This document shows positions 1 through 8,440 of a stretch of 64,000 nucleotides of DNA, in pieces. Both the position numbers and the translations under genes were made by a program. How positions within the stretch are numbered: position 1 is the stretch's first letter; the number at the start of each line of letters is the position of its first letter. Source of the DNA: Mikania micrantha (lineage: Eukaryota; Streptophyta; Magnoliopsida; Asterales; Asteraceae); assembly GCA_009363875.1 (NCBI GenBank), contig CM018698.1:53288067-53352066 (forward strand). Direction: 5' to 3'. The notes below the pieces were generated by a model that did not search any database, was not told the origin of the DNA, and was given only the letters and a program-made list of their open reading frames with translations.

Positions 1-183
1 CTTAACTCCCCCTAAACTTATAGATTATCTTAGACTGACTCAAAGACCGAAAATCTTTTTGTTGTTTTTGTAAATTTTCTGACTCAAAGAATGAAAAATC
101 TTTTTGTTGTTTTTGTAAATTTTCTCCCCCTAAATTTGTGACTATAGGAGGACACAAATTTTAATGTATGTACAAAAATGCTT
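1..183 (-). repeat. Copia-1 3' non-coding end with tandem repeat and two polypurine tracts
   Basis: A unit of about 44 bp is present twice in tandem, at 37-80 and 81-125 (both start gactcaaaga and end taaattttct). On the minus strand, purine-rich TTTAGGGGGAG occurs on each side of the pair, near 124-134 and 6-16. Such G-rich tracts just before the 3' LTR normally prime plus-strand DNA synthesis. The LTR start is not visible, so which tract is used is unknown. Confidence 0.6.
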
Positions 184-3100
184 TTAATTAAAGCTTATTA
201 ATTTGAGAGAGGCAAGCAGGTGATGGAAGCGTGCTGTATCGAACGGTTTTGTGAAAAGGTCCGCTAGATTGTCATCAGTGTGGACCTTTTCAAGATGAAT
301 CAGCTTTCGTTCGAAACAGTCACGGATGAAGTGAATCCGGATGTCAATATGTTTAGTTTTGGAATGTTGTACCGGATTCTTGACGATCTGTAGGGCTGCT
401 TCATTGTCACAATAAATAGGAGAGTCAAGAAAGTTCAAACCGTAATCGAGGAGTTGTTGTTGCATCCAGATAACCTGAGAGCAGCAACTGGAAGCAGCAA
501 CATATTCAGCTTCTGCGGTGGATGTGGATACTGTGGTCTGCTTCTTGCATTGCCATGAAACAAGACGATCTCCCAGGTACTGACACCCACCCGTGGTTGA
601 CTTCCTATCCAGGTTACATCCACCAAAGTCACTGTCTGAGTATGCAAATAATTGAAACTCAGAGTTCTTTGGATACCAAAGTCCGAGCTTAGGTTTCCCG
701 ACTAGGTACCGAAAGATTCTCTTGACAGCTATGAGGTGAGATGCCTTCGGATTTGCCTGATATCTGGCACACTGACATACTGAAAACATAATGTCTGGAC
801 GACTAGCAGTCAGATACATCAAAGAACCAATCATCGAGCGATAGAGATGCTGATCAACATCTTCACCTTCCAAATCCGAAGTCAGGATAGGACGTGCAGC
901 CATGGGAGTGGATGCCGGCTTTGACTCCGTCATTTTGAATTTGTTCAAAATGTCTGTGACGTATTTTCCTTGGTGAATCAGCACACCCTTACAATCTTGC
1001 TTTACCTGCAGACCCAGAAAGAAGGTCATTTCTCCCATTGCGCTCATCTCAAATTTCTTCTTCATTACCCCTTCAAATTCCTTGCACAACGCTGAGCTGG
1101 TGGAGCCAAATATGATGTCATCCACATAGATTTGAACGAGAATTAAATCATTCTTATCTTTGCGGACGAACAAGGTCTGATCAATAGCTCCACGAGTATA
1201 TCCATTTGCGAGTAGGTGATCAGCAAGCGTAGCATACCATGCTCGCGGTGCTTGATGAAGGCCGTAAAGAGCTTTGTCTAACTTGTAGACATGCTCTGGA
1301 TACTGAGAGTCTTCAAAACCAGGGGGTTGGCACACGTATATTTCCTCCTTTACCTTTCCGTATAAGAAAGCTGTTTTCACATCCATCTGATATACCGTAA
1401 AGTTCATATAGGAGGCATAAGCCAAGAAAATCCGTATGGCCTCAAGTCTCGCAACAGGTGCAAAGACTTCTTCATAATCTATCCCCTCCTGCTGATAAAA
1501 TCCTTGAATGACCAGTCTGGCTTTGTTTCTGATAATTACACCAGAATCATCTCTCTTGTTTCTGAAAACCCATCTGGTTCCTATAGGCAATTTTCCCTTG
1601 GGTAGAGGAACCAGATTCCAAACCTTGAGCTTCTTAAACTGCATCAACTCTTCTTGCATTGCCTCAACCCAGCTGGACTCCTTTAGAGCCATTTTGACAT
1701 TCTTGGGTTCAACCTGTGAAATAAAACAAGAATATAAACAAGAGTTAATAGGACCTGATTGACTTCGAGTGAGTGTCTCTTCAGGCAACGTGTTCTGAAC
1801 TGTAATGGATTTGCTTCGAGTAAGAACGCCTTCTGAGAGAGGTCCAATAATATTCTCCACTGGATGATTCTTGTTTACACCAAGTGTTGGCACTTCTTCT
1901 ACAGCCAGATTATCTAGCAGGTTGCTGATGTTATTGACTTGTTCTTCACTTGAAGAGGAAATGTGGTCAATAGGAGCAGTTTCACTTGCTTCAGCTCCAG
2001 GATCCACACAATGTTCCTCAGGAATGCTATCTGAGAAGAGTGGATTATCAAAGGTCTGGTGGGAAGAGGATGAGGTTTGATCAGTTTCAGGAAGAGGCTG
2101 AACCGACTGAGAATTGTCTGGTTCTGATGGAAGAACTTCATGAATTGGGGTTGGCTGAGCTCGAGAGGCACGATTATACATTCCTGGAGGGTCAACTGTC
2201 AGATGACTAGGATCACAAGGAACATAGTCAACCCTGTAGTCCATGTCATCACCTGTGAAAAATTCATCAGCTTGCTCAGATCCTCCTGCATTCTCAGATG
2301 GAGTACTGAAGGGCCTAAAAGTGGAGTCATACTCAAACAGCCAGTTTGGACCAGAACCAGCATCAGTAGAGTTCATTTCTTGCCAATCTATGTAGTATGA
2401 TTCCACAATCATCCGAGTTTTCTTGTTATAAACTCTGTATGCTGCCCTTTCAGACGAGTAGCCCACGAAGTAACACTCATCTGCCTTATCATCAAACTTA
2501 TGATTAGGCTCTGTATGAAGAAGAGTGCAAGGACATCCGAATGACTTGAAGTGTCCAACTTTGGGCTTCTGATTGAATAGAATCTCGTAGGGAGTCTTAT
2601 GATGACGCTTGTTCAGAAGTGCTCTATTTTGAACATAGCACGCAATGTTAACTGCTTCAGCCCAGAAAAAGATTGGTAGCTTTGATTCTGACAACATCGT
2701 TCGTGCAGCTTCTATAAGCGTTCTGTTTCTCCTTTCAGCAACTCCATTTTGCTGAGGCGTCCTAGCTGCACTGTATTGCCTAGCTATCCCTTTTTCATCA
2801 CAGAAATCTATAAGAGTCTGATTTCTAAATTCAGTTCCATTATCAGTTCTAATCACCTTGACCTTTAGATTCTTCTGATTTTCAATCAAGGTAATGAACT
2901 TCTTCAAAATCTCTGGAGCTTCATCTTTCTTAGCTAGAAAGAACACCCAAGTGAATCTGGAATAATCATCTGTCACAACGAGACAATATGACTTTTTCCC
3001 GATACTCATTACGTTAATCGGTCCGAAAAGATCCATATGAAGAAGTTGAAGAACTGAAGAGATGGAATTGAACAATTTTGGCTTGTGAGGTCTCTTGTGT

Positions 3101-3681
3101 TGTTTCCCTTTCGCACAAGCGATACATTTCTCAATAGTGGAGAAATCTTTAGAAGGTAGACCAATGACGTGATCTCCCTTAGCGAGTCTGTTCAGATTCT
3201 TTAGGTTCACATGACCCAGTCGCCGATGCCACAACAGACAATCATGCTCCGATGCCTTAGAAAACAAGCAAGTGTTCTCTGTAAACGAATCTGAGCTCAT
3301 GTTGATAATGTATGCATTGTTTATCCTTGGAGTCCTCATCAGAATCCACTTCTCAGGCACTACAAAGCCAGGCTTCAGAATAAGACATTCTTTGTTTGTG
3401 AAGTGTGTGGAAAAGCTCTTATCACAGATTTGAGAAACACTCAGAAGACTGTGATTGAGCTCTTCAACATAGTACACATCTTCAAAACTAAGAGTTCCAT
3501 TAGTGACCGTGCCCTTCATGCTTATCCTTCCTCCCTTGTCTCCAGCAAATGATACATAACCTCCATTGAATGGTGTAACTTCATGCAACTGAGAGAAATC
3601 CCCAGTCATATGCCGGGAACAGCCACTATCTACATACCAAACGTGTTTAAGCTTGCTTGGCTTTCCCTGCACAGTATACAT
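184..3681 (-). CDS. pol: Copia-1 Pol: protease, integrase, reverse transcriptase, RNase H
   Basis: This open frame of 1165 residues encodes the enzymes that copy and insert the element. The protease motif DSGCSRHMTG is at about residues 18-27. The GAG-pre-integrase zinc region (LWHRRLGHVN, then CIACAKGKQH) spans about 148-200. The integrase core shows LLHMDLFGP, RTDNGTEF and QQNGVAERRN, carrying the D, D and E residues. Reverse transcriptase shows WVFRNK, QMDVKTAFLYG and YVDDIIFGS (catalytic DD). RNase H shows SDSDFGG, STAEAEYVA and YCDNEAA. The C-terminal HIDIRIHFIRD and NLADLFTKP blocks are also normal for copia. No internal stop is seen. The start ATG lies 4 nt after the gag stop, in the +1 frame, with TGA as the codon directly before it. 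Confidence 0.95.
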   Translation of the reverse strand: MYTVQGKPSKLKHVWYVDSGCSRHMTGDFSQLHEVTPFNGGYVSFAGDKGGRISMKGTVTNGTLSFEDVYYVEELNHSLLSVSQICDKSFSTHFTNKECLILKPGFVVPEKWILMRTPRINNAYIINMSSDSFTENTCLFSKASEHDCLLWHRRLGHVNLKNLNRLAKGDHVIGLPSKDFSTIEKCIACAKGKQHKRPHKPKLFNSISSVLQLLHMDLFGPINVMSIGKKSYCLVVTDDYSRFTWVFFLAKKDEAPEILKKFITLIENQKNLKVKVIRTDNGTEFRNQTLIDFCDEKGIARQYSAARTPQQNGVAERRNRTLIEAARTMLSESKLPIFFWAEAVNIACYVQNRALLNKRHHKTPYEILFNQKPKVGHFKSFGCPCTLLHTEPNHKFDDKADECYFVGYSSERAAYRVYNKKTRMIVESYYIDWQEMNSTDAGSGPNWLFEYDSTFRPFSTPSENAGGSEQADEFFTGDDMDYRVDYVPCDPSHLTVDPPGMYNRASRAQPTPIHEVLPSEPDNSQSVQPLPETDQTSSSSHQTFDNPLFSDSIPEEHCVDPGAEASETAPIDHISSSSEEQVNNISNLLDNLAVEEVPTLGVNKNHPVENIIGPLSEGVLTRSKSITVQNTLPEETLTRSQSGPINSCLYSCFISQVEPKNVKMALKESSWVEAMQEELMQFKKLKVWNLVPLPKGKLPIGTRWVFRNKRDDSGVIIRNKARLVIQGFYQQEGIDYEEVFAPVARLEAIRIFLAYASYMNFTVYQMDVKTAFLYGKVKEEIYVCQPPGFEDSQYPEHVYKLDKALYGLHQAPRAWYATLADHLLANGYTRGAIDQTLFVRKDKNDLILVQIYVDDIIFGSTSSALCKEFEGVMKKKFEMSAMGEMTFFLGLQVKQDCKGVLIHQGKYVTDILNKFKMTESKPASTPMAARPILTSDLEGEDVDQHLYRSMIGSLMYLTASRPDIMFSVCQCARYQANPKASHLIAVKRIFRYLVGKPKLGLWYPKNSEFQLFAYSDSDFGGCNLDRKSTTGGCQYLGDRLVSWQCKKQTTVSTSTAEAEYVAASSCCSQVIWMQQQLLDYGLNFLDSPIYCDNEAALQIVKNPVQHSKTKHIDIRIHFIRDCFERKLIHLEKVHTDDNLADLFTKPFDTARFHHLLASLKLISFN

Positions 3682-3685
3682 TCAA

Positions 3686-6379
3686 TTAATGAGAAACAGG
3701 TACCCAAATCATAACAGATTTAGGTGTTTTGGTAATAGAAGAAATTCTATCCTTGGGTTTGGGTTTGGGTCTTTCTGAATTAAGCTTAATATGTTTTGTC
3801 AGGCTTCCACTGCCCTGGTCAACTGGTTTTATCTTATTTTTGAAAATTCTTTGATTTTGCTTACGAAAACCATATTGTGTTTTGTTTGATTTCTTATGTC
3901 TTTTTGCAGTGGAAGGTGTCTGAGTCTGAGTCACCTTTTGAGAGGTTGCCTTAGGCTTGGAGGATGGTACATTCCTCACATGTTTGTTAACAGATTTAGC
4001 CTTAGGGATGACCTTCTGATTCTTCCCATAGAAGAATTCAGTAGGTCGGTGCAGACAATGTCTAGCAATGTGGCCTGGTTTCCCACATGCATAACAGCAG
4101 ACCTTTTGGTGAAATTCAATTGGGTCAAAGGGCTTTACATCACAGTTACTTTGACTAGAGAAAGAGGTGGGAATAAAAGGTTCACAGTTAGGATTTAACA
4201 ATGAACTTTCCTCTTTGGTAACTGTGCGATGAGCCGGTGCAGTCTGTGTTGTTAAAGGAGAGAGAGTTGATTTTATAGCAAATGTTTTTTGAAAATGTTT
4301 TGGCATATCATTGATATTAATGTTAATTTCATCAAACTTTCTATCAAAATCAATTGTTGGAACAAAAAATGATTTGCTAGTAGATGATGAACAATCTGTG
4401 CTCCTCCCTGCACTTCTTTCTACCTTCTCCTCCTTTAAACCTGCAACACTTAGTTTTTCTGCACAAACCTCAGAATCATTAGTTATAACAGGGTCAGCTG
4501 AAATCACAACTGGTTCGGTGGGAAAATCACAGGCACGACTAGAATCCAATTCCAAGTCATCAACGGATGTGTTGATTCTTGGCATGCATGAGTAATTTTG
4601 GTTAAAAGGTGGTGCACATTCATTATACCCAATCCCACTACCCCTCTTTTCCCGGAATCGCATTGATGTCATATTTTCTAAAATTTTGCTTGAATAATCA
4701 AATCTTTCACATTTAATTGATGATTTAGAAAGTTGAGATTTGACTTGATCCAACTCTAGAGTGAGTTCATCGATTTTTCGTCGAGCCTCTCGATAGTTGG
4801 ACTCTTTATCACTTAGAAGTTCTTTTAGCCTTGCCACATCCCGACCCTCGGCTTCAAGCTTCCTTTTAAAAATTCCTTCATTTTTAAGAAATTCTGAGTT
4901 AAAGTATTTAAGTTTGTTTAATTCTTTGATTAGTGATTCATTGTGCGACCTGTACTTAAATACTTTATTTATGCATGAGGTAGAGCAAAGATTTTCAGTT
5001 ACCTCCTTTTGCTTGTCGTCCACCTCAGCCATGAATGCATGACTCAGAGTCAGTTCCAGTTCCTGCACTTGATCACTCCAATCATAGGAGTCAGTCTCCT
5101 GAGTCACCAACGCTTTAGAAGTGCTAGCGCTTCCTCCAGCAGCTGTATTTCCTGACTTCTCTTCAGGCTTCTTTTCTCCCCCTTCCTTAGCCACCTTTGG
5201 CTGCTTACATTCCCTGGCAAAGTGACCCGGTTGGTCACAGTTGTAGCATCGTAATTTTGACTTATCAAAGCCAAGCTTCTTTCCCGGAGCGTTTCCAAAG
5301 CTGTTTCTTCCATATTTCTTGATGAACTTCTTTGCTCTGAACACAGCCATTGCCATCTGCCATGAGATATCCATTTCTTCAACATCAGCTGGATTAATCT
5401 GCTCTAGATTGTCTTGAGTGAGATTTGAGGGTGCCAATTCTCCTGCAATAAAAGCATTGTAGCTATTCATGAATCCCTTAAATAGCAGTAGATTCTCTTC
5501 ACTTTCTGGATTGACTTTAGGCACTGATCCAGCTTGTCCAGATGACAGAAAAGCAGTCTCAAAAGGAACTCCATGAGAGGAAGGAGGCTGATAATGATGC
5601 ATTCCTGATGATTGATGATTAATTGCTGATAGAAGAGCAGAGTTTTCAGAAGTAGGTGCAATGCCCATTGAGCTGGCATGATTCAGTGCTCTCTGCTTAT
5701 CATCCATGTCATATGAGTTGATGATTGAGATCAACTCACTTAAAGAAGTCTTGTACATGTCCTTGGTCCTTTTGATAGTTGTACAGTTAGAGTTCCAAGT
5801 GTAAGGTAGTGAATTCAGCAGCTTCTTGTTTACCTCTCCCTTAGTCATCTCAATCCCAGAACTAGTCATCTCAGTCATCAGATGAGTGAATCTGTTGAGT
5901 TGTGCTTCGAGAGACTCTCCCTTGATATGATTAAACATGTTAAACCTTTGTCTGAGCATGTCCTTGCGACTCTCTCGCATGTCCTCATTTCCTTCAAATC
6001 TTTCAACTAAGGCATTCCAGAGTTCCTTAGCAGTCTTGTGTTCCTTGAATCCGTGAGCAACATCCGTTGACAAAGCCATTGTGATCGAGGCATATGCCTT
6101 TTCATCCTTCTCCATCATGAGTATGTCATTGTCAGTATACAGTTCTGGATCCTTTGGAACGAGAGGACCATTGAGCTCACTCTGGAATGAAGGTACAAAG
6201 GGACCTTCTTCAATTGATCTCCAAAGCTTTTGGTCGGTATACTTGATAAATGACTGAAATCGAAATTTCCAGTCTTGAAAGTTATCTCCTGACACGAGCC
6301 TTGGTGGCTTTGTTCCGGTGCCGATCTCATTGTCAAGACTGAGCAAATTAGACAAATTTGTCAGATTCTTTGTACCCAT
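3686..6379 (-). CDS. gag: Copia-1 Gag: long capsid/nucleocapsid protein with two CCHC knuckles
   Basis: This open frame of 897 residues forms the virus-like particle and binds element RNA. The N-terminal part (FQDWKFRFQSFI, then TAKELWNALVERFEG and ESLEAQLNRFTHLMTEM) is the copia gag core. The first zinc knuckle, CYNCDQPGHFAREC, lies near residues 378-391. A charged segment with heptad-like LKELLSDKESNYREARRKI follows and is probably a coiled coil. The second knuckle, CYACGKPGHIARHC, lies near residue 760. The C-terminus is basic (KPKPKDR). The ATG at 6379 is chosen because the conserved N-terminus follows it closely. The frame ends in TAA at 3686-3688, just before pol. Confidence 0.93.
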   Translation of the reverse strand: MGTKNLTNLSNLLSLDNEIGTGTKPPRLVSGDNFQDWKFRFQSFIKYTDQKLWRSIEEGPFVPSFQSELNGPLVPKDPELYTDNDILMMEKDEKAYASITMALSTDVAHGFKEHKTAKELWNALVERFEGNEDMRESRKDMLRQRFNMFNHIKGESLEAQLNRFTHLMTEMTSSGIEMTKGEVNKKLLNSLPYTWNSNCTTIKRTKDMYKTSLSELISIINSYDMDDKQRALNHASSMGIAPTSENSALLSAINHQSSGMHHYQPPSSHGVPFETAFLSSGQAGSVPKVNPESEENLLLFKGFMNSYNAFIAGELAPSNLTQDNLEQINPADVEEMDISWQMAMAVFRAKKFIKKYGRNSFGNAPGKKLGFDKSKLRCYNCDQPGHFARECKQPKVAKEGGEKKPEEKSGNTAAGGSASTSKALVTQETDSYDWSDQVQELELTLSHAFMAEVDDKQKEVTENLCSTSCINKVFKYRSHNESLIKELNKLKYFNSEFLKNEGIFKRKLEAEGRDVARLKELLSDKESNYREARRKIDELTLELDQVKSQLSKSSIKCERFDYSSKILENMTSMRFREKRGSGIGYNECAPPFNQNYSCMPRINTSVDDLELDSSRACDFPTEPVVISADPVITNDSEVCAEKLSVAGLKEEKVERSAGRSTDCSSSTSKSFFVPTIDFDRKFDEINININDMPKHFQKTFAIKSTLSPLTTQTAPAHRTVTKEESSLLNPNCEPFIPTSFSSQSNCDVKPFDPIEFHQKVCCYACGKPGHIARHCLHRPTEFFYGKNQKVIPKAKSVNKHVRNVPSSKPKATSQKVTQTQTPSTAKRHKKSNKTQYGFRKQNQRIFKNKIKPVDQGSGSLTKHIKLNSERPKPKPKDRISSITKTPKSVMIWVPVSH

Positions 6380-6851
6380 TGTGAGTCTGAAGAATTTCTA
6401 AGTGTTGTACACGAATTCCTTGTATTTCCCTGTAGATGATAGTCAATAAAGCTGCCCGAAGTGAACAACACTCAAAATTCTGGATGTAATCGAAATTCGA
6501 GTACACGAAACTGAAGTACACGAAACTGATGTACACGAAACTGTGTACTCGAAAAATTTGCTGTATTCGAAACTTTGTGTACTCGAAACTTAATCCTGTA
6601 CTCGAAATTGATGTTGTACTCGAAACTCTCTGTATTCGAACTCTAGCTGATCTTCAAACACTCTGCCTATACTCGAAATAGCTGAACTCTAAAAATTTTG
6701 AACTCGAAAATACTTAAGAAAAATTTATAAAATTATTTCTTAAGATTCAGAGTCCCAAATTTATGCAGTAGCTAGTAGGAGTAAAGAAGAATGATAAAGT
6801 TGCAAACTTGCCTAGAAAAGTTGTCACCTTGATGATGAAAAGAGCACTCAA
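6380..6851 (-). other. Copia-1 untranslated leader between PBS and gag
   Basis: About 470 bp without a coding frame. It holds the GTACTCGAAA-type repeat array listed separately and, near 6715-6740, an A/T-rich stretch. Packaging signals of plant copia elements usually lie here, but none can be named from sequence. Confidence 0.7.
6480..6712. repeat. Degenerate GTACTCGAAA / GTACACGAAACTG repeats in Copia-1 leader
   Basis: Read on the plus strand, about 12 copies of a 10-14 bp motif (gtacacgaaactg, gtactcgaaact, gtattcgaaact) occur with irregular spacing, some directly abutting (6500, 6515, 6530). The same motif recurs at about 7092, 7126, 7145 and 7160 inside the LTR. On the element's own strand the motif reads TTTCGAGTAC. 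Confidence 0.8.
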
Positions 6852-6863
6852 GCTCTGATACCA
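6852..6863 (-). other. Copia-1 primer binding site (initiator Met tRNA)
   Basis: The minus strand reads TGGTATCAGAGC, the standard plant PBS complementary to the 3' end of initiator tRNA-Met. It lies two bases (AG) after the CA that ends the 5' LTR, the same spacing as in Copia-2. Confidence 0.93.
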
Positions 6864-6865
6864 CT

Positions 6866-7362
6866 TGTAGGTCCTCAAACAGATCAAGATCCAAACTTTA
6901 TCTCTGTAAACATCATCATTGATCTCTAACAAGTGCGGAATCCAAGTTAGAAACAAGAAAGCAAGTAGAAAAATGCAAACTTTATAAATATTGCAAAACT
7001 TCGAGTACAAGCGCCTCAATACGTCTAGAGAGCGTATGCCTCGGGATTCCAACCTAAACCTGTACAAAATGCGTCTATTTATACTAGGCCTAGGTGTACA
7101 CGAAATCTAAATACAAAAAAAAGGTTCGAGTACACGACCACTTCGTGTACTCGAAATGCTGTACACGAAAATTAAACTGAAATCTGAGATTTGACTCTTT
7201 CGTGTTGACTTTGTCAGTCTTCATCGTTCAGCGGGCTTTACATTTGTCTTCTCAATTTTGGGCACAAAATTTTTTTAAGTCCTCTATATAACATGAAAAA
7301 CAAATGCAATAATCCTTTTAACAAAATAAAGTTAAAAGGTCAATTACCTCCCTGGTATAACA
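6866..7362 (-). repeat. Copia-1 5' LTR
   Basis: On the minus strand the LTR ends in CCTACA at 6866, directly before AG and the PBS. Its start is set at TGTTATACC (7362) because an LTR should begin TG; TGTGTTATACC (7364) is possible too. Length is about 497 bp. It contains a TATA box and four copies of the GTAC(T/A)CGAAA motif upstream of it. The matching 3' LTR lies outside the window, so the outer boundary is a judgement. Confidence 0.65.
7075..7083 (-). promoter_or_regulatory. TATA box of the Copia-1 LTR promoter
   Basis: The minus strand reads TATAAATAG, preceded by the palindrome CTAGGCCTAG (about 7084-7094). It lies about 280 bp into the LTR, which would put transcription start near 7045-7050. 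Confidence 0.65.
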
Positions 7363-8145
7363 CAAGTAGCACCACTATTTGGGTTGGTGTTAAAACTAGT
7401 ACAATAATATCATATATCTTTTTTATATAAAAAAATATTTTTTAAAAATCTATAAATTTATTAGGAAAAAAACCTTAAAAAGTTTAAGAATCTATGTAAT
7501 TTATGAAAATTTTAAAATAGTTTTAAGGAAAAGATATATGTAATTCATCTTTCGAATTAGATATATATATATAATTTATGAAATTTATAAGACAATATAT
7601 GTAATTGTCTCGTTAAAATAAATCTTGTCTAGTTAGGCTGACTATACAATCTACGTAATACTATTATAATATATTTATTAATTTTGCATACTATCTTATT
7701 ACTATTGTTTTTCGTTTAGCTTTGAATTAATTAAACCTAACACGTCTGAATATGTCAAACTTTAAGCCATTTGTCCCAAAATTGCTTTTTTAAGATGCTA
7801 CGAGTTTTAATTGATCATTTTACAACGTGTTAGAATGCAAATTACCATTCCATTGACACGGTTAGCGTGTTAAAATTCCCATATATCCAGGAGATATTTA
7901 ATCAATATTTTATTTCTCAAAAGATTAATTATGGCTTAATTACAACATTATATACCATCTCATTTTAGCAATTTCGATAGCTTTTGTAATTAACCAATAA
8001 AGCTAAAATTTCAAATTTCATTAATTGTTATACTTAAAGTTTTAAAATTCGAGTTAATCTAGTTTATATAATCTGATTTTTTTCTTAATAACTTTCGTTC
8101 CTTAACCTTAAAAATATAATTTTTGGCGTGTGTATTTTTATATAT
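7363..8145. other. AT-rich spacer
   Basis: No coding frame, RNA gene or clear terminal repeat was found. It is AT-rich, with a short TA run near 7561-7575. Confidence 0.6.
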
Positions 8146-8440
8146 GTCAATCAATCAATCAACGTACTCAGTATATCCCGCCATTAGCATGCTAAGGCAG
8201 GGTCTGAGGAGGGTGAGATGTAGACAGCCTTACCCCTACCCCATAGGGGTAGAGAGGCTGCTTCCAGTGAGACCCTCGGCTCATGATGCTTGATCAACCG
8301 TCCGAAACGATTTTAACATTATTTTCACTGAATAAGTAAAATAACGTTAAAATTAATGCAATTTTATTTTTGCCCCTCAAGAGCTGTCGACACATATATA
8401 CATTATATGTGCGCACCGCTAACGGGACGTTTATATATGT
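8146..8440 (-). mobile_element. SINE-like dispersed repeat with extra 5' segment
   Basis: On the minus strand, 8290-8146 reads from GAGCCGAGGGTCT through CAGCCTCTCTACCCC and GGGGTAAGGCTGTC to TACTGAGTACG and a (TTGA)n tail at 8162-8146. This order (GAGCCGAGGG, Y-rich middle, TACTGAGTA, simple tail) is a widespread plant short-retroelement pattern (family knowledge). A further segment at about 8300-8440 (taaaataacgttaaaatta, then catatatacattatatgtg) is shared with a diverged copy at 13375-13590, so the repeat unit is longer than the SINE-like core. Confidence 0.6.

Larger units (their letters stand above)
1..7362 (-). mobile_element. Copia-1: Ty1/copia (SIRE-like) retrotransposon, minus strand, 3' LTR outside window
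   Basis: On the minus strand the order is 5' LTR (about 7362-6866), PBS (6863-6852), leader (6851-6380), gag (6379-3686), pol (3681-184), then a short 3' non-coding region reaching the left window edge. Pol runs protease, integrase, reverse transcriptase, RNase H, which is the copia order; gypsy places integrase last. The very long gag with two CCHC knuckles separated by a coiled coil is typical of SIRE-type copia elements (family knowledge). Neither large ORF has an internal stop, so the copy is probably young. The 3' LTR and the TSD cannot be checked here. Confidence 0.93.

Noticed and set aside
2140..2400. Plus-strand ORFs opposite Copia-1 pol
   Set aside because: Antisense shadows of the pol linker between integrase and reverse transcriptase; no family features.
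3671..3707. 37-nt intron joining gag and pol of Copia-1
   Set aside because: Phase and splice signals fit, but plant introns are rarely this short; kept only as a remote option.
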